Positions 22,476 through 34,400 of a stretch of 64,000 nucleotides of DNA are shown here, piece by piece. The translations under genes were made by a program, and so were the position numbers. Numbering within the stretch: position 1 is the stretch's first letter; every line of letters starts with the position of its first letter. The notes under the pieces were generated by a model that made no database searches, was not told the origin of the DNA, and saw nothing but the letters and a program-made list of their open reading frames with translations. The DNA is from Holacanthus passer (lineage: Eukaryota; Chordata; Actinopteri; Pomacanthidae), in the NCBI GenBank assembly GCA_025331565.1, contig JAFREQ010000045.1:1674001-1738000 (forward strand), in the 5' to 3' direction.

Positions 22476-25400
22476 ATGCGTCTTTCCTCCTTCTTGGCCG
22501 TGTTCAGGCCTGCTTTGCCTCTCATCCTCGGGCTGTCACTGGGATGTAGTCTGAGCCTCTTGATGGTGTCCTGGACTCAAGGGGACACCGACGACTCCTG
22601 CAGGGACGAGCTGGGCAATGGGAGGCTCTTCCTGGGCAGAGAAGGCCAGAGAGACTCCAGAGATGGAGCTGGAGATGAAGACTTCCAGCCACGGATTGTG
22701 CCCTATCACAAGGATCCCAACAAGCCACACAAGAAAGTCCTCAGGTGAGTCTGGAAGTCATGTTTTTATCATGTTCCCAAAGGCCAAAAGAAGCCAACAG
22801 CCACAATAATGTGCTCATCTATGCTCCTCATATGATCCAAAATGGATTGTACAAGTTCAAGAATTGTGTGAAAAGTCTGTGTCAGTGTTAAGGGACTTTG
22901 TGCAAGAATATACATATGCAGACATCCACGTATTTAAAGTCAAATTTGTTAAAAAGCAACACATCACAACTTTATATCTTTAAGAAACTGGGGAAAATTT
23001 GAATCAGGGGATTTGTCTTTTCTAATAGGCTTAAACTTAAATCTTCCCTGCACTATGCTAAATGCATGGGATATACAGTATAAGTGGTCTATAGATGAGA
23101 GATTACATCAGTCAAACCTCTTTGTGCAGATATACAGTAGCTCAGACCGTTTGATCCACAGATTTCATCCTCCTTATTATGTCTTATTTTAAGTGGAAAG
23201 TGGATTGTTGGCTGGAAAAAAAGCTTCACACAATCTGAGTCTTTTATCCAATCCTGAAGGTTTTCAGTGTTTGTCTTAAAATAGTTTTAGAGATTCATGT
23301 AAATGAGTTTGAGGCAGTTGAAGTCTATATTTTTTGTGGTGGAAAAAAGTTGACTGTCATGAGAAATTATCACATTTATTCTGTTTGTGTTTTGACCACC
23401 TCTATTTTTTGTCTTTGTCTCCAGAACTCGATATATACACACTGAACTGGGCATCAGAGAGCGACTGCTGGTGGGTGTGCTGACCTCTCGGGCCACCCTC
23501 AACACGCTGGCCGTAGCAGTGAATCGCACGGTCGCCCACCACTTCCACCGCACCTTCTTCTTCACAGGCCTGCGCAGCCCGAAGGTGCCTCACGGGATGA
23601 CTGTTGTGGCGCACGGTGACGACCGTCCAGTGTGGCTGATGTACGAGACAGTGCGTCACCTCCATCAGCACTACGGCTCAGACTATGACTGGTTCCTTTT
23701 AGCCCAGGATGACACTTACATGCAAGCGGATCGTCTGTCGGAGCTGGTGGGCCACCTCAGCGCGGGTCAGGATCTGTATATGGGCAGGGCGGAGGAGTTT
23801 ATTGGTGGAGAGGAGAAGGCACGCTACTGTCACGGGGGCTACGGCTACCTGCTGTCCAGCAGTCTGCTGGCCCGTCTGCAGCCACACCTTGACACCTGCC
23901 GTAATGACATCCTCAGTGTGAGACCTGATGAGTGGCTGGGCCGCTGCATTATTGACTATCTGGGTCTCAGCTGTGTGGAGGTGCACCAGGTAAATAAACA
24001 CAGACTCATGCAAGGAAATTACAAAACAGAAGAGTTTTTAAAAAAAAAATCAATTTAACACACGTGGCACGGTTTTATTGGTGGCTTATCTGTACTAACA
24101 TTTCTTCTCTTTGTCAATGTTTGTGTGGCTCACAGGAGATGACATATCGTTACTTTGAACTCGGGAAAAACGCAGATCCAGAGCGTGAAGACAGCGTGCA
24201 GTTTAAAAATGCCTTCACAGTCCATCCTATATCAGAACCAAATCTCATGTACCGCCTGCACAAGCGCTTCAGTCAGATTGAGCTGGAATGGACTTATCTG
24301 CAGATTCAACAGCTTCAGGTTTGTTATACTTGACACTGCTCTAAGTTTGTTTGTGTGACTCATGTCTGATGGGGCTGCGTCTGCGGTGATGATGGAGTTC
24401 TGTGTGAACGTTTGTTCTCCTCTCCACCACACCCACTTTTTGAGGCAAGGTAGAAATTCCTGACTGATACAATATTTAAACATGTCAGAAAACCAGGACA
24501 AGAGATCGGGTGTTTTGCTGGGGCATGAAGTTTTACATTCCAGCGTCATCATCTTGTGAATATGATCAGCATGAGAAGTCTTATTATGTAATTAGAGTAG
24601 CTGCTAATGATAGTTCATTACTGCTGTCTTGACTTAACTTGAAATACACCCTACACCACAGAGCAAGAAGGGAAATGTTTACACAGATTAGACAGTTTGT
24701 TTCTTTGTAGCTTTTGACATATTTTTGTGTGACTTCATCAGATGCAGATCAACAACCTGAGCGAGCTGACACCAGAGGGTAAAGCTGGAGTCACATGGCC
24801 TATTGGAATCAACCCTCCCTTCAAGCCGAGAACCCGTTTTGAGGTCATAAACTGGGAGTACTTCACTGAAGAGCACATTTACTCGTGCGTTGACAGCTCT
24901 CCCAAGTGTGAGATGAGAGGGGCTGACCGGGCGGATGTCAATGCAGTTCTGGAGATCGCAGTGGAGCGTCTAAATGAACGCTACCAACCTCAGCTACGCT
25001 TCCGTAAGCGGCGTCTGCTCAACGGTTACCGGCGCTTTGATCCCACGCGTGGTATGGAGTACATGCTGGACCTTGCGCTGGAGGCCTATACTCAGAAAGG
25101 CCACAGTCAAGTCATTGCCAAGCGGGTTAACTTGCTGCGACCTCTAAGTGCAGTTGAGATCATCCCCATGCCCTATGTCACGGAGGCGACACGGGTGCAG
25201 GTCATCCTACCTGTCACTGCTCAGGATCAGGACTATGTTGGGAACTTCCTCGACATGTACGTGATGAACACTTTGGACACCCACGACAATGTTTTACTCA
25301 CGTTCCTGTTCATCTATGATCCGTTTGACGCGCAGAGAGTCAGCCAGACGGATGTGTTTGCTGGAATTAAGGCCATGATCGGGGAGGTGGAGAAGCGTTA

Positions 25401-26016
25401 CGGAGACGTGAAGATCCCCTGGATCAGCGTGAAGACGGAGGTGCCCTCACAGGTCAAGCTGATGGACATCATCTCTAAGAAGCACCCGGTGGACACACTC
25501 TTCTTCCTGGCCAGCGTGTGGACTGAGGTCAATGCTGACTTCCTGAATCGCTGCAGAATGAACGCCATCAGCAACTGGCAGGTCTTCTTCCCCATCCACT
25601 TCCAAGAGTACAGTCCCGCCGTCATGTACCGAGACCAGCAGCCCTCTGCCGCCTCCTCCTCTTTTGCTTCGGAGTCACTGCGAGACGGCCACTTCGACCG
25701 CCACGTCTTTGACGAGGCTTGCTTTTACAATGCGGACTACATGACAGCACGGACCAAGATGGCTGCTGACATCTTGGACAATGAGGAGCTGCTGGAAAGC
25801 ATGGACGTGTACGACATATTTGTCCGTTACTCAGGGCTACATGTGTTCAGAGCTGTAGAGCCGGCGCTGATCCAGAAATATGTGCGGCGAGCGTGCAACC
25901 CGCGCTTCAGTGAGGATATCTACCACCGCTGTGTCCTCAGCAACCTGGAGGGTCTGGGGTCACGCTCACATCTCGCCATGGCTCTTTTTGAACAAGAGCA
26001 GGCCAACAGCACCTAA
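22476..26016 (+). CDS. chpf2: CHPF2, chondroitin polymerizing factor 2 (4 coding exons, 763 aa)
   Basis: Coding exons: 22476-22744, 23425-23989, 24136-24318, 24742-26016 (TAA). The first exon encodes a short basic N terminus and one hydrophobic segment at about residues 12-34 (LPLILGLSLGCSLSLLM), a type II Golgi signal anchor, then a polar stem. The second holds a beta-1,3-glycosyltransferase-like fold with QDDTYM at 184-189. The long last exon covers the C-terminal CHGN-type domain. Where active GalNAc-transferases of this family keep a DxD metal site after the LFFL strand, this protein reads LFFLASVWTEVN, so that site is absent, which fits the CHPF subgroup. Known: CHPF2 works with chondroitin synthases in the Golgi to extend chondroitin chains. 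Length is near the human 772. It is head-to-head with abcf2, as in human. Confidence 0.96.
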
Positions 26017-26640
26017 AGGGTCTGGACTTCTTGAGAGTGTTGGGACTTCAAACATCCTGCCTGGACTAAAATATACTCATGCAGAATAATGTGAACTGCA
26101 ACATGGTACTTTTCTATCCACACACTGAAACTCTCACCTTTCGTGTTTGTATTTGGCAGAAAGAGGTCGGGATCAGCTGAAGAACAGCACTGTGTTGCTC
26201 ATGGACACTTGGACGGAGCAAATGTTTGCTGATGCATAAGTTGTATTATTCAGCTGAAAATCTCTCTGCTCAGTATTTATGAGTACATCTGACTTGTGAG
26301 TCTATAACTTTGAATCAGTCATGTCTAGACAAATTATGAGTCAAGGAGTTGTCTTCTCCCAGAACTCCCTGAACCTGGACTACTTGTATTCTGCCATTGA
26401 TGTATTCTCACAGGAATCGAGCAAGAATATTTATACTCCAGTTTTTGAGAAAACATAGGAGGTTGTGTCTCGAACAAAGGCCTTCATTGTTAATAATTAA
26501 TTGAGAAAAAACTTGAGCCATAAGTCTTCCTTTGTGAAGATGTTTAAAACAATACTGGAAACGAGCTGAAGCCGTTGGCTGCCTTTTCTTTAATATATGT
26601 CCTTTTTTAAAGAGGTATTAAAGAGTGATATTTCAGAGCT
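26017..26640 (+). other. chpf2: chpf2 3' UTR with ATTAAA poly(A) signal
   Basis: AT-rich sequence directly after the chpf2 stop contains no competing gene. The variant poly(A) signal ATTAAA occurs at 26617-26622, followed by T-rich sequence, giving a 3' UTR of about 0.6 kb. The cleavage site is inferred. Confidence 0.55.
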
Positions 26641-28097
26641 CAGAGTTGTTTCTTCATTCTGACTGTTGAGAGTGTCAAAATGCTTGTTTCAGACTCATTA
26701 GACAAAAAGACAACTGTTTATAGGATCAGTATGCAGCATGCGTGAACGGTTACTCCTGGAGGTATTTATCTGCTCGGCAGAGCTGAAGAAAAGGCACTAT
26801 GGCAGAAAAATCAGTAGTGATGGCGTGCTCGTACTCAGAATAATACATCTTGTAGTCTTCCCGTTTTGCCTAAAAGCTTTACTGCAGTGCCTGGAGGCAG
26901 TGAACAGTTTGTTCCGAAGCAGCCTGCCCTGCCTCGTCTCCTCACATTAAGTCAGTAATTCTCCACCCCGACCTGGGCCTCCCTGGGTTTTGGCGAGTAT
27001 TCTGTACACATATGTCTTTGGGGAGAGAAGTGAACCCAGTGCCCAGAGGGAGGGTCGCGTCTACCTAGCCAAGGTCCGCCGTGGCGTGGGTGGTTAACCT
27101 TCACAGTGAGATGGTTGAACAAGCTGAATGGACCTACTTCACACAGCCTCCACCTCCTCCTCCTCTCTAAAGGGGTGAGACGATCGCGCCGAGGTTCGCT
27201 AACCTCCCCCACCCGCAAAACTTCTCCATCGGCTCGTCAGAATGGCGGAGCTGCAGAGTGAAAGAGGTTCTTTCTGAGGCGGGAGCGGGGCTGCAGTCAG
27301 CATTACGGCACTGCTGCAATACGCTGTGGAAAGGCCTCCACCTGCTTCCTTGTGGTGAGGTCAGTGAACAATAAAATGCCTGTGTGCCACCTCTGAGCAG
27401 CACCTCGCTCATGCAGGAAATTTAACCCACCAATGTGCTTGAGCGCAAAATCAACACTTCAGTGATGGAGAGTATGAGAGTGTTCTTTTAGTGAAGGGTA
27501 ATGAAGCGGGATGCACAATTGTTTATTCAGAGCCCACAGATAATAACAAATGTGGATTATGTGGGGAAAAAAAAACTTCATTTAACGTAATTAAAGGAAT
27601 AGAGTTGAGAATGAAGATTTGGGTGTATTTGAGTAATTTTGCCCCTTAAATGCATGAAAATAACTTTCTCAGTCACAACATGTTTTTTAATGTTAATTAC
27701 AGAGTCCAGGTAGGTTTGTCTCCTGTACCACGTGTCTGTTGTTGGAGACATGTCAGGGATACTGTGTGATATTTTGATGGCAGCAGTAAAAGCACAACTG
27801 TCTGCAGAACATGAATACCAGTAATTAAAATAGACGGATGTCTCCATTAATTTTGTGGTTGCTTTGTTTATCCAGCAGTAAAATGTGTAACTGCAGATGA
27901 TGAGCAGGGAGAAACACACCATGGCGTCACAGGTAAAACAGCATATGGAAAAGAGGGCTTGAATGTAATATATGTTTCTTGGTGAATTACTCATCAAATA
28001 TAAATATTTTAACACTGCAGTGGCACATAGAGATAGATAGATATTTATGAAGTCCTATCACATATAAATGGCAAAATTGATCCTTTAGAGGTGGAAA
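26641..28097. other. chpf2-smarcd3 convergent intergenic region
   Basis: No gene is supported. The part at 26940-27420 is clearly more GC- and CpG-rich than its surroundings. It contains a short frame starting ATGGCGGAGCTGCAG at 27242 and ending after 11 codons, and an AATAAA near 27370. I see no recognisable RNA fold or protein. Confidence 0.4.
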
Positions 28098-28588
28098 CAG
28101 CCCTGATTCCGAAAATGTTGTGACGCTGTGTAAAAAAGAAACAAAAAACAGTTTTACAAAATGTTCCTGAGTCCATGTATTAATCTCCTTTCTACAATCA
28201 TGTGTTTGACAAAGTGTTGAACCTCTCTCCATCCTCACTTGTGAACGACTGAGCCTTTCCAGGATGAACCTTTCATACCCAATCATGATACTATCACCTG
28301 TTACCAATGAACCTGTTTACCTAAGGAATGATCCAAACAGGTGTTTTCAATCAGTCCACAACTTTCACAGTCTTTTGTTGCTCCTGTCCCAACATGTTTG
28401 AAACATGTTGCTGCCATCAAATTCAGAATAAGCAGATATTTACAAAAGTTGATGAGGTCGAACATTAAATATATTAATATATATTTGTACTGTTTTCAAT
28501 TGAGGACATGTCAGAAAGGATTAGAAAATTATCACATCCTGTTTTATATGTTTTACACAGCGTCCCAACTTCTTTAGAATCAGGGTTG
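28098..28588. mobile_element. Non-autonomous DNA transposon with about 38-bp terminal inverted repeats
   Basis: The left end CAGCCCTGATTCCG with GACGCTGTGTAAAA is mirrored at the right end (complement CAACCCTGATTCTA with GACGCTGTGTAAAA). The 491-bp body read on the minus strand keeps a short remnant of a transposase N terminus (ATGATTGGGTATGAAAG and following), then jumps to the terminal sequence, so it is an internal deletion derivative. The family is common in fish; I do not assign a superfamily. It lies between chpf2 and the smarcd3 3' UTR. Confidence 0.8.
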
Positions 28589-28879
28589 TGGATGTACCAT
28601 CATTGATTCTCAGATAGTATTTCTACAAAATGCTGAGTCATCACTTACATAAATCAGAATTCAAGCCTCATTTTGAACTCAAATGTGATGTTCTCTTTTG
28701 TCTACATGTTCTACAGGCTCAGTTCAACACATTAATATGTACATTTTTGCAGCAAAGTACAAATAATTTACCTGCAAATGGAACCTGTTGTTAAGTAAAG
28801 TTTCTATTATGTGCACAAAAAATATGTCGTGGTGATAAAGGTGGAAAAAAAAAGACACTTCATGGCATCATGGCATTTA

Positions 28880-31486
28880 CAAACTTTGGCAAGCGCTTCT
28901 TTATTTACATCCAGGCTGTCTCGCAATGTCACAGCTGTTTTCCCTTTTTTTTTTCTTATTTGTAGAATCACCAAACCAGTTTGCTCTTTACAGATATACA
29001 GTCGTATGTATACTATGATCTCCCTGTTGGTGACGCTCTGACAACAGTGTAAACAGAGAGAAAGAGCAGTTCCCACTCTTCACAAACACATGCAGGGAGC
29101 GGGACAAACGTGTCAACAGTATGTCAGGGTTTTAGGAACGGGAGACACAGTAGTCTGTTAACATTTTGTCAGATATTCTGATACTGTGGTGCTCAAGGCT
29201 GAGGTCACCCAGGAGTTGCAGCTGCTAGTTTCCTCCATACGAGGGCGCTAGTGAATCAGTGACTGTATGACAACAATGTGAATGCCCCTGGCCATACAAA
29301 GACAAATCACTCCAGGTCAGACACAGGACTAAGATACTACCAATGACTACTGTTTCTCCTCTAATGAGTGCAGTTAATATAACTTAGTAACAAAAACACA
29401 GTTCAGAAAAATCACACCTACAGTTAGTTGCTGGTAGGGCATTTCATTTTTGGCAAAAAAGTTTTCAGAAGGCATTTCAACAAGTCTTTTGCTCGTCACA
29501 CAGACTGCTATGCCGGCTTTTTGTATTTACACACACTGTCTCATCAGATGTATGAATTAACGTCCATGGAGCATGCATAGGTCATCGTGAAGTCATCCAA
29601 TCACTTTTTGTGTATGCTGGGATAATAAAAGAGGGTCTCACCCGTGACGAAGAGAGTCCCGACAAAGAGTTACAGCACAGTGCAAAGAAACCCAGAAAAA
29701 GGTTCCAGCTAGAAACTGACTGCTGAGACAAAAAAAAATCCTCCATCTGACATTACAACATATACATACAAGTCAGGTGTCATTAAAAAAAACTTGTAAA
29801 AAGGAGACAGGTGCAGATTATATCATGTGTTACAGCTACTGAGATTGAAAGCGAGGGAGGTCTTTCTTTGTTGCAGCTTCTAGCTCCCACGATAGTCACG
29901 GGATGGACCTAAAATAAACCACCCCAACCCAAGATAGTACACAGAGGAACACTAACATTCCTGCCCTACTAATTCAAAACTCATGGAGCTCCCATACTGC
30001 ACCATGTAACTCAGCTCCCCCCCAGATCCCCCCAAAACAAACACACACGGATAGTCTGTCGTATACTGTACAGTCGGCCCTCTTAAAGGACAAAAACATA
30101 TTTACATTCACATCTCTAGAAAAGAAAAAGACTTCATTTTTCTTCTTCATGTAACATAAAAAGTGTAGAAATGGACACTGTTCTCCCGACCTGGGTTTAA
30201 ATGTTCAATACAGTAACTTTCTTTACAAAAAAAATGAGGCCTAATTGGCTACAAAGCTCAAACATTTGGGAGTAAATTCTCTCTCTTCCAAAATGTTCAG
30301 ATTTGTTAAGACGAAGACATTTTTTTTTTTTTTGCAGTTTCTGTTAAACCCAGGTGAGGAATCTTTGGCCCACTTCTAGTTCAGTGATCTTGTTCTCTTC
30401 TTCTCGTTGCAACCTTTGGTAACACCTTCAGGACATGAACTGGCAAAATACTACACAAGGAAGAGGCAGTGAGCGACTTGGACACAACAAATCAGTCAAG
30501 TCCCAACATATAGAGGCATATTTGTCATTTTGCTATGATTAAGAGAAGAAAAAAAGCTATTATTATGATGATCAATACTTTTGTTTCTCCTTCATTAAAA
30601 CACTATTCTCGCTATGAACAGACATGGAGCTGCTAATGTGATAATACTTTAGTTCAGGTAACTGATACTCTTGGAGGAATTACTGTATATTACTGGTGAA
30701 TAAGACTAAAATGAGACACACTGGAGGTTTTCCAATTCACTCAAACCCGAAAATCAGGTTCATAGACAGCATTGATTCCCTGCAGCCCAATGTGTCACAC
30801 TGCAATCTCGACTTTGCTGGTGTAATTAATCAATCTTTCAAAAATCTCCTCATGAGAACAAATGAAAAACACACACACATACAATCACACCCCAAAAAAA
30901 TAAAAAATTCAAAAAGAGTCAGAAAATATAATAAAATATGGGGACTCATCCAGAGCGCTGCGAGGATCGACTGTGACACCGGGTTACATCATGTTACATT
31001 TCTGTCGGACACAGCAGGAAACTCTTGAGACGAGAATCCAGAATACAGCGTTGTGTGAGCAGCCGGTTCAGTTTTCTCTTGACGTATCTGTGACATATTT
31101 ACAAAGCAGAGAATAGCGGATGGAAGAGGAGGTTCTGTTTATTAGGCAGCAAGTCTGAGGATGACTGCGGTCTGAGGGGCTCGACCTCTGGGGGTGAATA
31201 CATGCGGTTAATGACGTTGTCCTGCACAAAAAAACGGGACAAATATGCAGTGGGTGCTTATGTGCATCGAGATCTGGCTTCCACGTTGCTAGTGTCGTGA
31301 GGAAATCCACCTCCTCTAATTTCAAAACATCAGGAAAAACCTCTGAATTAACAGACAAAGGCTTTTTTTTTTTTTTTTTTAGAGGTATAAGGTTTCATCA
31401 GACTACAGCGATGGCCTCACACACATCCAAACACACACACATACACAGCTCGGAAATCAGATGCACAGACTCAGGAGGGTCTTGGT
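28880..31486 (-). other. smarcd3: smarcd3 3' UTR, proximal and distal poly(A) candidates
   Basis: No coding exon follows the smarcd3 stop. A minus-strand AATAAA lies at 31136-31141, which would give a UTR of about 0.35 kb. Further signals occur downstream, including one near 28896-28901 that would give a UTR of about 2.6 kb. The stretch 28.9-31.1 kb is AT-rich, carries only short homopolymers and looks UTR-like, but sequence alone does not prove it is transcribed. Confidence 0.4.
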
Positions 31487-34400
31487 TTAGGTGTTGCGCA
31501 CAGCTAAGGCCTGTTCCAGCTCCTGTCTCCTCTGCTGGATCTGTCGACAAAAGAAGAAAAACATGAATACTTCATTAGAGCTGCAGGGTTGTTGTGAGGT
31601 GAGTGTGAAAGATGATTTAGATGCAGTTTCCTCACCTTGCAGTAGAAATAGCGGCTGACGGCCTCCTGGGACCAGGGCTCATGGTAGAACGCCGCCCTCC
31701 TCTCCTCCTCAGGGTTTCCTACCACGTCTGTCATTAGCTACAGCCAATGAAAACGTACAATCGTTAACGATAGGACTAAATAATAACGATCATTTATATT
31801 ACATGTGGCAAATCTGCAGTATGAAGGTTTGAGATTAATGTTTTTTTTCAGGAGTTAAGAAGAAAATGACTGGCAGAAACATATTTTGTCTTTTTAAATT
31901 GCAGCAGGCAGTATTTCAAACCAATTCATTATTTGTATAAAGAGGATTCCTAATTAGTTTTTAAAATTCAAAGTCAACATTTAGGCCTTTAGTTCTGGAT
32001 TGCTAAGGGGATGAAAAGCTGTATCTTTATTAGTGACCTCATGCTCTAATCAGAGGTCTAAGTAAAATGTCTTTGAAAATGTTTTTTTCATTGGCTTACA
32101 TTCATGAATGAGAATCCTGCATTTTATTTTCCATCCCCAACATCCAGAACATACGTCAAACAAAGGCCGCGAGTTGTTTCAATGTGACTTTAAGCCAAGA
32201 AATGAAATGAGCGTGTGCACATATAAATAGTCGTATGGAACCTTAAGGTCTCGGCTCTGGGACTTGAGCCAGTCCTGGATGTAGCCCTTGGGATCTCTGG
32301 AGAAACTGAGCATAAAGTCCCTCTGGATCTTCAGCTGGTTGATGGACTCGATGGTCTCGTGGATCTGAAAGAGGAGCAGTAACAGACTATACATCAAGAA
32401 AAACATTCATTCATACAACTATTGCCAAAAAACTACAACATGTTTACACTCACATTAAAAATAGGAAATACACTTTTCCTCAAGAAATGATAGATATAAA
32501 CATTAGGGGGCGCAACGGAAGAAAAGGTGACTGAAGTGGTGAATAAAGAGTCTCCTCACCTTCAATACAGGCTGTTAAGCTATGTTGCAATATGCTATTT
32601 ACTTCACAGAATGTCATTAGAGAATCATATTTGCCCTGATGAAAATTGGGTGACTTGTTAAAAACTTAGTGTGCAAAGGCTTATTTTCTCGATATAAGAT
32701 TTTTTTGCCCATCTTAGCCCCCTAATACTTTGTCATGACCTCATCAGCTTCATTGATTTTTGTAAATATCTGCTTATTCTCAATTTGATGGGAGCAACAT
32801 GTTTCAATCAAGTTGGGACAGGAGCAACAAAAGACTGTGAAAGTTGTGGAATGATCCAAAAACACACTGCATGGACTCAGGAAGACTTTGTAAAACTGCT
32901 GTCAGTAAAAACAGTTTGTTTGCAAATGACTGCATCTTGTTCTTGTAATTTATATTTTACACAGTGTGCCAACGTTTATGGTATTGTGGTTGTAATGAAA
33001 GCAGTGATACTTGTTGCCAGTGTGGGTTTTTTGTCCTTCCTGTTCAACCACAGCAACCTGCTCTTGACAAAAATGTCAGCTTAAAAGCTAAATGTGTCCG
33101 TTAAACATAAATCTTGGTCGAACATTAATAACGGCTCCTACATTAAAACACCAGGGCGTGAAATCCACTGCCAGCAAACTACTGCAATAAAACAAAAACT
33201 GCTGTTAAAAAATATATGCAGTAAACTTGGTTGTCCCCATGAGGCAGCTTACTTATCGCCTCAGTGTGAGTTATAGCACCGACGGGGAAGTAGGATCAAT
33301 CCAGAGTTTGTATTCTGTGATCTCACCTTGTTGTCGAGCGAGGCGATTTCCTGCTGGTTGGCGGTGGAGAGGAGGAAGCTGCTCATCTGGCTCTTCAGGG
33401 GGTCTTCCACCTCCACGTCGATGTCGTAGCAGGCCGTCTTCTTCTGGTCGTTGGGATCCACGCTGACAGGGAGCAAACATTCATTTATTCATTCATTTCA
33501 ATAAATCCTTCAAACCAAGTCGTCTCTTGGTGCTGCCAGATTACTGAATCTATGAAACACTTCTGTTCCCATATTCGATTTTTCTTCCCTTTTTTTCTTT
33601 GGTATAGTGAATAATAAAAAACACTGTAGAGTCGACTGCTGCCACATATTGTTTATGATGTCTAATGGCCACCACTTGCGGTACAGTAGTGGTTAATTCA
33701 TTTTTATTAGATTTTGTTTGTTATTTTTACTGATTCATTTTTTATGTTTAGTAATAAAATTAACTGAAAACAGGAAAACAATAAATCAAAACAGACACAT
33801 TTTTAACTCCTGAGGCCACAATGAGAAAGACATTTTTTATGTCTGTTTTAATAAAATATCTTTATAAACTTTTTTCAAAATGCACAGGGACAAAATCAAC
33901 ATGAACACATCACGGCACAAATGTCAAAGAGAACCTGCTTCTTCATACATCTGAGATTTGAACCTCAATGAGGCTTTCTGATTGAATAAGGTTTAATTAG
34001 CGGGAATCTACCTGATAACATGGTTGATGACGATGGGGTCAGGGGGTAAGAGGAGGTTGGTGAGGCGCTGAGGGATCTCAGAGAACTTCAGCCGAGGGCA
34101 ATCGAAGATCTGTGGAGGAATAAAAAAACATCTGTGAGAAACTCACAGCTTTAAAGTGCAGACATTTAGTGTGTATGCAAAATGATATTTTGAGTACATT
34201 TAAATTAGAGTACTTTTACTTAAGTAAGATTTTAAATGAATGACTTTTACTTATACATAGTGGTATTGGTGCTTTTACTTAAATAAAATATCTTATTCCT
34301 TCTCCCACCACTGTGTATTTTCAGCAACACTGATGTTAATATTCATGCAACAACAGTGTGATTTATAGCACATAGAGAGCCTCATACCTGTTGGAAGTAC

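Noticed and set aside
27242..27280. ATGGCGGAGCTGCAG start in the GC-rich island
   Set aside because: The frame stops after 11 codons and no donor follows.
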